DNA of 64,000 bases from Isoetes taiwanensis (taxonomy: Eukaryota > Streptophyta > Lycopodiopsida > Isoetales > Isoetaceae): the NCBI GenBank assembly GCA_021234155.1, contig JAJEKV010000047.1:3584494-3648493 (forward strand). Direction: 5' to 3'. The translations under genes and the position numbers were made by a program. The notes beneath the pieces were generated by a model. That model did not search any database. It was not told the DNA's origin and saw nothing but the letters and a program-made list of their open reading frames with translations. Shown in pieces: positions 56,156-64,000 of the stretch. Every line of letters begins with the position of its first letter. The stretch's first letter is position 1.

Positions 56156-56462
56156 GTTAAAGTGCCATATGGTAAATCCTCCTTCTTGATTTTTTACAGA
56201 AGACTAAGGAAATTTGGATGAGTAGAATCGTTCAATTTTCACCATTCCTCAAGAAACTCTCCGTAATAAATTTGAGGGAGGGTCTTTTGAATTTGAAATT
56301 TTCATTGAGCCTGCCGGAGGAGGGTATTTCGAATTTGAATTAATCATCTAAGCTATATGGCGCCATCTCAAATTCGGCAGACATAAGTACAAGTAACGGA
56401 ATAAGGTTTGCAAGAGGTTTGTTATTCTTCGTCCCATCATTAAAGACAAACAAAAGCGATTA

Positions 56463-56651
56463 CCATTAAAGACCTAATTTCTAATAAGACAAAAATGAGG
56501 GGAACGTAGTTCTAAATAGGACAAAATTTGGGCAGCTGAATTTGGCTGCCCTATATTAGGTACAAAAAATGCTGATGTGGATCACCAATTTAACCAAAAT
56601 TACAAAGCCCTTTTGTGACCCCAATATTTTTCTAATGATAGAGACCCATGC
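56463..56651. other. Junction between duplicate copies
   Basis: It is AT-rich, unique in the window and has no gene. It contains GGGCAGCTGAATTTGGCTGCCC (about 56531-56552), a small hairpin. Confidence 0.5.
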
Positions 56652-56873
56652 ACCGAAGTTGAGGATGAGTGCCCATCACAAAAGAATATTCGACGATTAT
56701 GGCATATTACTATGATAATTACTCGAATATTCTTTAAAAATCGAATACTTTAAAGGTTCTGCAATATAACCATCCTTTGATCGGATGGTGGGCAATGGCT
56801 GTTTATCTGCAAGGGCATGTGGTTAAGGTAGATTCGTATGCTTATGAGGTAGCATGATATAGCATATAGATAG

Positions 56874-58842
56874 ATAGATAGATACATTATTGTCCCTTGT
56901 ACCCTGAGGCCCGTGGACTTATGTAGCATGGGCGAGCTCCCTTACGGGCGCTACTAGCACATCATGCTGGTTTACAATGTAACCTTTTTTGAAGGCTTTA
57001 CTTTTCTCTATTAATACCGGCACCCCGCTTTGGATCGGCTTCATGGCCGTGCACAGGCGCGTCGTTATCAATCAGCTTTGAGCTGAGCGTTTTCAGGGCG
57101 TTTATGTTGCGCCTCTCAGGCGGTTCATAACAGAAGCCCTTTTTCCTTGTGTACTTCTCGGTGCTTTGCCGTCATTTCCCGTATTGCGTCTGCCAGATCC
57201 CTCAATGTTTCTGGCATTGTCATCATGGTGTGTACGGGCTGACCCCACCTTATATTTCTGTACTTGTTCCTGATGCTTTCATATACCGGGCATTCGTTCA
57301 GCATATGATTTTCATCTTCCACTTCCCCCATGTCGCAAATTCTGCATATCCGATCCTCTCTCTCTATTCCCCGCCACCTGTCCTTTTCAATTCTTAGGTC
57401 GTGGCTTCCCATTCTGAATCTTGCCAGGATATCTTTCCTTGCTTTTCCTATTAGATTATCCTGGTACATCTGTTGCCCTATCTGCTGTCCCGGGTTGAAT
57501 ACTGTCATAAGCCATGCTGTCTTGGGACCCGTGTGATTTTGCAACCAGGCTTGCGTGGCTTTGTTTGTCCACTCATCATTCCATTCTCCTTCAGTAATGA
57601 TGTCACTCAGGTTCATCCCCATCTTCCTTGTCCATATTGTTACATCCCTAAACCATCCGTTGCCCCTCGATTATGTGGGCTTTCGCTGATTCACTGATCG
57701 CGATGCTTGCTAGCTTATTTGGTCTTCCACCTGCATTGTTCCTTATAAGATATCTGATGGTCCTCTCCATGCCCTTACTTCCATCGGTTTTTGCCCTGTC
57801 TCATATACTATAGTTGTTTGTGGTGTATTTGTTCTCAGCTTAAATTCCTGTTTATGCCATTGCCTGTAAATTCCTTCTTGTTTTTCCCATTTTTTCTCTG
57901 TCAGACCCGGTCCCCAGGCCTCTGCCCCATATAGCTGTGTAGTTGCAACTACTGCGCTGAACAGATAGCATTTAATTTCCCAGCTTACTATCCTGCTTTT
58001 GTTGCAGAAATTTTTCATATTGTAGTAGCTTCCGATGGCCGTTTGGAATCTTGTATCTGCCCCTTTAGCCCATTTTCCTGTGCCGTGCGTATCATATCCC
58101 AGATAGCTGTATTCTGTTGATTCTTCTAGTTCTGTTCCCAAATATCTAAACGGTTTATGACTACTTTTATGACCGAAAAAGACTATCTTGGTTTTTGTGA
58201 GATTAACTGTCAGCCCTGTGTTCTCGCAGAATTTTTCCAGCAGTTTCAGTAACCTGTGCATCCCCTTGTTCTTTGTCGCCATCATGCTCATGTCATCTGC
58301 ATATAGCATGATGGGTACTCCGGACAAAGTGAGGGATAGTGGGCACCCCTGTTTGACCCCTGTGTCACAATCTATCGCTTTCCCTTCTTCTTCCATTTTC
58401 GCATATACACTATGGTATAATCTTGCAATTGCCCCCAACATATCTTTTGGTGCCTGCATCTCTATAAGCCTTTGTATCAGTTTTTCTCTCGGAACTGTGT
58501 CAAACGCTTTCCTAAAGTCCACAAAGCAGCATATTATTTTCTTCCCCTGGTTTCTGCTCTGTTCTACCAGTATCCTTAGGGTCACTAGGTGGTCTGTTGT
58601 TGAGTGATCCGGCCTGAACCCTGCCTGTCCCTGTGCTCTCCGGTTCCCACCCTCTGCCCACTGCTTCAGCTTGTTGTCTAAAACTTTTCCAAACCATTTT
58701 GCGAAGATGGAGCTCACCATTATAGTTCTGTAATTTCCAGGTTCCTGTCTGCTCCCTCCCTTGTGTAGGGGTATCACCCTGTTATACGCCCATCTGGCTG
58801 GTAGTCCCGTGTGTATGATCCCGTTGAAAATATCTGTCACCT
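56874..58842 (-). mobile_element. 5'-truncated LINE inserted in copy B only
   Basis: Copy A keeps the uninterrupted site (TATAGC|GTATATATTGAC at 51339/51340). In B this site is split by 1,969 bp. The left edge is a (TAGA)n tract that forms the element's 3' tail on - (TATC repeats). The right edge cuts into the RT region. An imperfect 7-bp duplication GYATATA may flank it. A 5'-truncated copy with a 3' simple-repeat tail is typical of target-primed LINE insertion. Confidence 0.88.
57125..58842 (-). pseudogene. LINE reverse transcriptase C-terminal half with internal deletion
   Basis: From 58840: LPARWAYNRVIPLHKGGSRQ, NYRTIMVSSIFAKWFGKVLD, QAGFRPDHSTTDHLVTLRIL, CFVDFRKAFDTVPREKLIQR, then GVKQGCPLSLTLSG joined directly to VPIMLYADDMSM. 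About 30 residues usually found between these two blocks are missing. After a frameshift near 57750 the frame continues as RTIRYLIRNNAGGRPNKLAS and 57622-57125, ending with a zinc-binding tail (ARFRMGSHDLRIEKDRWRG, CRICDMGEVEDENHMLNECP). The endonuclease and ORF1 are absent. The open frame from 58972 starts in host sequence and is not a real N-terminus. Confidence 0.87.
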
Positions 58843-59382
58843 GTATATATTGACTTAAGTCGTGGTTTTGAAAACCATATGCTGGAAAATGGGGTTTGAA
58901 CCCATCTAGATTTCTGTTCAAGGGCTGTGGTTCTTGGAGAAAGAATATGATGTGGCATATTCCCTTCATCAACGGCCCAAGGAAAGCGATTATATGAGTT
59001 AAGCGATTATTTTGAACAGCACTAGCTTAGAATTAGGAGGATGAACATTTAGAATTGGTTATATGGCAAAATACACGGGTGAAAAATCACCTAGCAGAAC
59101 GTTTGCATCGTCCAGTATATTGCTAGTTGTTTTGTTTTTACAAATCTTAGGGATGGCAAGGCCGTCCCTAAGGTAAGGTATAATAGTACATGTCATTCCA
59201 GAACTGTTTTCAGAGGTAATCTCCTCTGCTCATGATAATGTCTCCATATGGTTCATTCTGATGCACTGATAGAAATCGATTGGATGCTAGAACTGCAAAT
59301 TTACAACATAAGGTAAAAAAGCACTAGTAATCCAAGGTGCTGCAAAGGCATTAATTACCGCATATTTGGAAAAAGAGCTTGG

Positions 59383-59583
59383 ATGCCTGAGACCTGTTCA
59401 GTTTTCGCTTACACGATGGAGGGCAATCCGATTGCCATAGCCGGACCCTTAGCTTATTCTTTGTGCTGCAGTGGTCTGATGAGGAGTTGTGGAAGAAACG
59501 TAAATGAAAATAGCTTGGCCTCAATCACCACATGCAGCTACAAAGCTTCGGATCCTTCCTTTCTTACCCAGCTTTCGACTTAA
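59383..59583 (+). CDS. Unrecognised ORF in copy B
   Basis: It is the counterpart of 51863-52059 in copy A, with the same 66 residues. No domain is seen, and it is probably not coding. Confidence 0.2.
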   Translation: MPETCSVFAYTMEGNPIAIAGPLAYSLCCSGLMRSCGRNVNENSLASITTCSYKASDPSFLTQLST

Positions 59584-60739
59584 ACCCTTTCTTTTCTCTA
59601 TGATCTTTGGTGATGCAGATTATTTCTATGGATTCGTTTGATCATGAAAGAGATTCGTGAAGATATTATTGCTATGAAAGATTATTGCAGATTATTTCCA
59701 TGGATTCGTGAAGAGATTATTACTATGAAAGAAACCAATAGAAAAGCATGTTTCTAGTGTTAAGCAGACAAAAGGAGGTCGACTCACGCTGACTGGAAAG
59801 ATTAGGGAAGAAAAAGGAAAAATACATATATTTGTGGAAAAGGAGAGGTTTGCAAATAGGGCATCGACATGTTTTCTGAAGGACGGCCGACCCAACAGCC
59901 ATAACCAAAAGGTTTTTCCGGATCTCTGTTCGGCATTAGACAAGCTATCTATCATATTCGGCCATTTTGCCAGCATCTTCAACGCATCAATCAGTATTTG
60001 TGCTTCAACGGATTGTGTGAAATATATTTAGCCTTACAGAATAGGCAGCAAATGCCTTCACATTGTTTTGGATGGAGTGTATGCCAGCCGTGGCATGAAA
60101 TACTGCTGGCAGGCAACAGAGGTTACAACTGAAACTCTTCTATCGGCATCATTCTTGCAGGCCTGCCTCAGTTTCGGGCCGGTGGAACTTGAATCTGGCA
60201 GCCCAACAACCCAACAAAAATCTCCTATATTGAATCTGGTTATAATAAGTTTTTCGGATCGTTTCTGAAGCATAGGAACATCCAGTTGCAAATACTAAAT
60301 GTATTATGGAAGAGAGAAGCAAGTTATAAGTTTCAAATGGGTCATGTTTGACAACTCTGGCAGAATGGAACCTGTTAAGAAGCAAGTTATAAGTTTCAAA
60401 TGGGTTATTTGGGGCGATGCCATAGCAGAGCTTGACTCTGCTCTGTTTCGCATGCGAAATAAGGCGCCATTTTTGTTTGCAGAAGTGCGTGCTTGGCCTG
60501 CCTCTACTCTGCTGGAGCCAAAAATCTCCCTAAATCTGCTTAAAAATCTCAAGAGGTATTGGATCTGCCCTAAAATTTAGCACAGAAGAGTTGTAAGGCG
60601 GTGGAGCAACGATTTATTGCCCAAAAACCTGCCAAATGAACAAAACCTGAGCTATTTTGATTATGCCACCAAGGAATGGAACTGAATTTATGAATTTCTA
60701 GCTGTTTGCATTCTTGATGGACCGGTATGCTTATGTAGT

Positions 60740-61294
60740 CATTAGAGGTAATTTGAGATCTCCTTTTGTCCCCACAAGAATCCTCCAATAGAATGAGTAC
60801 TCTACATCAAACTGCAATTAATGCAGCATTAACAACTTCATTGCCGTCGTTTTTTCCCTATAACTTTTGATCTACTCATGAAAATGCTGCGGCGTTTGTT
60901 GCATTAGATGCAGAATGAAAAGATCTTTCAAGCGATATATGGTTATGATATATTTCAATACAAGCCATATGTGTTAACCTTAAAAAATATGGTTTTTTGC
61001 TCTTTTCTTATATATTTACATCCCAAAAGATATAACAATGGATTGTCATTAGAAAGATCTTGAGGAGACGAATCCATTGCCATGAATAGTGTTCGAATCA
61101 GAGTTTTTGATCAAAAGTTATAGTAGAAAAATGACACTGCAAAAGTTAGTTAGAACTGCATTAATTACTGCTGCCACATAATACTGGAATAAAATACACT
61201 GGAGCTCTTCTCTTATTGGACAGTTTAAAAAGCTGATGTGGCTTTTTAAGCATCCCTTAATGGGACAAAATGAGATCTCAAATTACCTCTAATG
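60740..61294. mobile_element. TIR element (MITE) B1, 555 bp
   Basis: It corresponds to A1. It begins CATTAGAGGTAATTTGAG and ends with its inverse. It is closer to A2 than A1 is at several sites, which suggests gene conversion between arms. Confidence 0.85.
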
Positions 61295-61668
61295 CATAGG
61301 ATCATCTAAATAACAATTGCCCATTCTCACTAGCTTATCCAGTCCACCATATGATACAATAGCATCTTTATTGGCATCACTTCGTAATAGACTCCAAGAT
61401 AGCTGAAGAGAAAACTAGTATTTATAGATGCAATATCACCTGCGTTAATAAACCAAGAGCACTTTTTGACAGCTGTGATATTCGCGTAACTTGTTGCTTC
61501 ATCTAGAAACTCAACCATCTTTAGACCACCCAACCTTTCCACAGATTTGCAAATTTCATCCTGCCACAGTTCCACATCAAGTGAAGAATTGCAAATTTAT
61601 AAAAAATAAATGGAGCTACGTAATAATAGTAAAAGTAACTATTGGAGTCAGAAATCTCAATAGAAAAC
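61295..61668 (-). other. Loop between B1 and B2, inverted relative to copy A
   Basis: The 374-bp loop carries the same armadillo-like fragment as 53761-54133 but on the other strand. It starts CATAGGATCATC, exactly the complement of the end of loop A. The frame in B (61575-61330) is cleaner, and LLRSDANKDAIV is readable in one phase on -. Confidence 0.8.
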
Positions 61669-62223
61669 CATTAGAGGTAATTTGAGATCTCATTTTGTCC
61701 CATTAAGGGATGCTTAAAAAGCCACATCAGCTTTTTAAACTGTCCAATAAGAGAAGAGCTCCAGTGTATTTTATTCCAGTATTATGTGGCAGCAGTAATT
61801 AATGCAGTTCTAACTAACTTTTGCAGTGTCATTTTTCTACTATAACTTTTGATCAAAAACTCTGATTCGAACACTATTCATGGCAATGGATTCGTCTCCT
61901 CAAGATCTTTCTAATGACAATCCATTGTTATATCTTTTGGGATGTAAATATATAAGAAAAGAGCAAAAAACCATATTTTTTAAGGTTAACACATATGGCT
62001 TGTATTGAAATATATCATAACCATATATCGCTTGAAAGATCTTTTCATTCTGCATCTAATGCAACAAACGCCGCAGCATTTTCATGAGTAGATCAAAAGT
62101 TATAGGGAAAAAACGACAGCAATGAAGTTGTTAATGCTGCATTAATTGCAGTTTGATGTAGAGTACTCATTCTATTGGAGGATTCTTATGGGGACAAAAG
62201 GAGATCTCAAATTACCTCTAATG
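61669..62223. mobile_element. TIR element (MITE) B2, 555 bp, inverted relative to B1
   Basis: It has the same termini and body. The outer flanks (TTATGTAGT on the left of B1 and GCTTACTC right of B2) equal those of copy A. Confidence 0.85.
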
Positions 62224-62432
62224 CTTACTCTTTTATATATGCCACTATGCCACCATATTACATATGCTTACTCTTAAATATCCTCATTGTTTGTGTCCAA
62301 CAACCTCAAGCCCATCTCCTCCCCTCCCCCCCTTCCAACTAGTTCATAAAAAATAAAAAGCAACATTGGTGAGTAGCACATATTTGATTTTAATTTTAAA
62401 CTGGCAGTAAGTCGAATGTCACACAAATCCAT

Positions 62433-63693
62433 CTATGTAAGCGAGTCAGTAAAGAGAAATGTTCGCCGCCGCGATAAATTTCTTGTAAGCTTTAATACGT
62501 TTTCTAAATCAATCCAACAATTATTATTCATATCAAGAACAAAGTTGGATGACTGTTTTGGTGCTGATTTCTTCCGTTTACCTTTATTCCACTCCAAAGT
62601 GTCCAAGTTAATAGATGGATTGATGTGAACCATGTTTCCAAGCAATTCTCTAATTTTCTTATTCATGTACATTCGATAAGACCATACATTAGAAACTCTA
62701 GGCAAAATTGCTTTCCTGACACCAAGATTTGAAGATGTCTTTAAGGCTTTGAATAGCAATGTGTATGCCTTTTTGCTGATCCCTGCGCTATCACAAACAT
62801 ACTGAATTCCATCTGCACTTTGTTCCTCATTTAACTGCTGCAACACATTTTCAATTATAGCCTGTCTCAATAGATTAGTACCTAGAAGATTAATAAGTTT
62901 CAATACATCATTCTTGCGGACAACTCTCTTAAGCAACTTCAAAGAAGATGGCCATTTCTTTTCCCTTTGTATTTGTAATGCAGTGAAGGATCCATAAGTG
63001 TTTTAATAGCATGGATTCTTTTTTTAAATCCGCCACCACTTGGCTTAAGTGTGTCAATTGATTTGATTGACCGTATCCGCTCTCTCGCTCCTAATGGAGT
63101 AGATTTTAATCTTTTCACCCTTTCCTCAAGTTGATGCCTATCTTCTAAAAGACGTTTAGATCTTATACTTTCAGCCACAAGCCTTTGTTCCAATTGTGAG
63201 CTTTGTGTTTTAAGCTAATTACAAGATTGAGCCAGAAATATATTATGCTTGGCGAAGGCATCAAGTTGACATCTAAGATTGTAGTTACTTGCCTGTTCAG
63301 CTTTTAACTTGGGGTCTGAATATCCACTTGCCAAATTCCTGCAGTAATCCAGCAATCCAAGGTTTCCCTTGCATGTAAACTTGATTAGACCTAATGCAGA
63401 ATTGAACTCAGGGTGCTTTTGTAGGATGGGATTCATTTGACCTTGTGCCCTTAGAACACCCTCATCAATATCACGTCTGACCTTAATTTTGTTATTGATT
63501 GGCATGCAATTCTGCACCACCTCCACTTGAAATTGACATACTTTGGTACAAGACTTCTCTGCAATATTAAAACAACAAAATAGAATGATTCATAGAAGAA
63601 TAATGAAATAGGATAATGCAAGTAGAATAATTTGATGGATGATCCGACCTCCATTCTCCATCCGTTATGTAAACTGCTACGTGATTTAGCCAT
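62433..63693 (-). pseudogene. Unrecognised basic protein gene, copy B, one extra frameshift
   Basis: It is the counterpart of 54945-56155. It has the same TAG after LAQSCN (about 63215). A 2-bp net insertion near 62940 shifts the frame between KRNGHL and the LLKRVVRKNDV part. The end in B reads through the GC-rich motif to a stop at 62433. The upstream exon start MAKSRSSLHNGWRME is at 63693. Confidence 0.5.
62451..62484. repeat. GC-rich hairpin motif, copy 4
   Basis: AAAGAGAAATGTTCGCCGCC then GCGATAAATTTCTTG. The flanks match copies 1 and 2, but one GC arm is missing. Confidence 0.7.
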
Positions 63694-64000
63694 GTTAAAG
63701 TGCCATATGGTAAATCCTCCTTCTTGATTTTTTACAGAAGACTAAGGAAATTTGGATGAGTAGAATCGTTCAATTTTCACCATTCCTCAAGAAACTCTCC
63801 GTAATAAATTTGAGGGAGGGTCTTTTGAATTTGAAATTTTCATTGAGCCTGCCGGAGGAGGGTATTTCGAATTTGAATTAATCATCTAAGCTATATGGCG
63901 CCATCTCAAATTCGGCAGACATAAGTACAAGTAACGGAATAAGGTTTGCAAGAGGTTTGTTATTCTTCGTCCCATCATTAAAGACAAACAAAAGCGATTA

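Larger units (their letters stand above)
51121..56462. repeat. Large tandem duplicate, copy A (5,342 bp)
   Basis: From ACCGGAGTTGAGGATGAGTG to AAAGCGATTA it matches copy B (56652-64000) over its length, apart from a 1,969-bp LINE insertion in B, an inverted inner loop, and small changes. Some short clustered differences (near 52580-52680 and 52900-52990) look like several small indels at once. Confidence 0.93.
56652..64000. repeat. Large tandem duplicate, copy B (runs off the window)
   Basis: It corresponds to copy A with the same order of parts, plus a LINE at 56874-58842. The match reaches the last base of the window. Confidence 0.93.

Noticed and set aside
58842-58972. N-terminal part of the LINE ORF beginning MMKGICHIIF
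   Set aside because: The same bases exist in copy A without the LINE, so this is host sequence read in frame by chance.

Overview
The window looks like nuclear DNA of a land plant with a repeat-rich genome, most likely a non-seed plant such as a fern. It has plant-type intron-rich genes, a plant cationic amino acid transporter, plant-style SWAP70 and PP2A B' (B56) sequences, chromodomain Ty3/gypsy and Ty1/copia remains, Helitron and hAT elements, and a DUF7869-like element gene. The taxon is an inference, because no species-diagnostic marker was seen.

Layout. 1-1.84 kb: an imperfect palindrome, short tandem repeats, a possible promoter with ACGT boxes and an AT-rich minisatellite. 1.84-5.95 kb: a degenerate DUF7869-like gene on +, split by a 1,165-bp hAT element with perfect 14-bp TIRs and a perfect 8-bp target duplication. 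6.24-8.05 kb: a Helitron-type 3' terminus, then several exons of a SWAP70-like PH-domain gene with lesions. 8.05-14.7 kb: tandem duplications, a long (AAAAAG)n tract and a broken DUF4283/LINE-ORF1-like gene on -. 14.7-24.4 kb: the one clearly intact host gene, a 14-exon cationic amino acid transporter (CAT family). Its exon phases all agree and it encodes 564 residues. Its large intron 5 holds copia debris. 24.4-31 kb: mostly non-coding, with a PP2A B' fragment at 26.7 kb and a GC-rich palindrome at 25.5 kb. 31-33.8 kb: a second LINE-ORF1-like pseudogene, interrupted by a 157-bp tandem repeat. 36.1-37.0 kb: a LINE RT C-terminal fragment. 37.0-44.4 kb: a chromodomain Ty3/gypsy element on - (3' LTR, PPT, integrase, RNase H, RT, protease, gag with an internal 321-bp in-frame duplication) with many lesions and no recognisable 5' LTR. 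44.6-46.1 kb: a long unassigned ORF upstream of gag. 47.0-50.0 kb: a decayed Helitron RepHel gene with a well-formed 3' terminus.

51.1-64.0 kb: two tandem copies of a unit of about 5.35 kb, the second running off the window. Copy B carries a 5'-truncated LINE that copy A lacks. Each copy has two 555-bp TIR elements in opposite orientation around a 373-bp loop with armadillo-repeat-like coding sequence, and the loop is exactly inverted between the copies. Each copy also carries an unrecognised lysine/arginine-rich gene on -, with the same in-frame TAG codon in both.

The CAT transporter is the only gene I would call functional. Almost everything else is mobile DNA, captured gene fragments or their remains. 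The most notable observations are the inverted loop between the duplicated copies, a dispersed GC-rich hairpin motif present four times, the extra ORF upstream of gag, the hAT insertion that is phase-neutral in the DUF7869-like gene, and the shared TAG in the duplicated gene.
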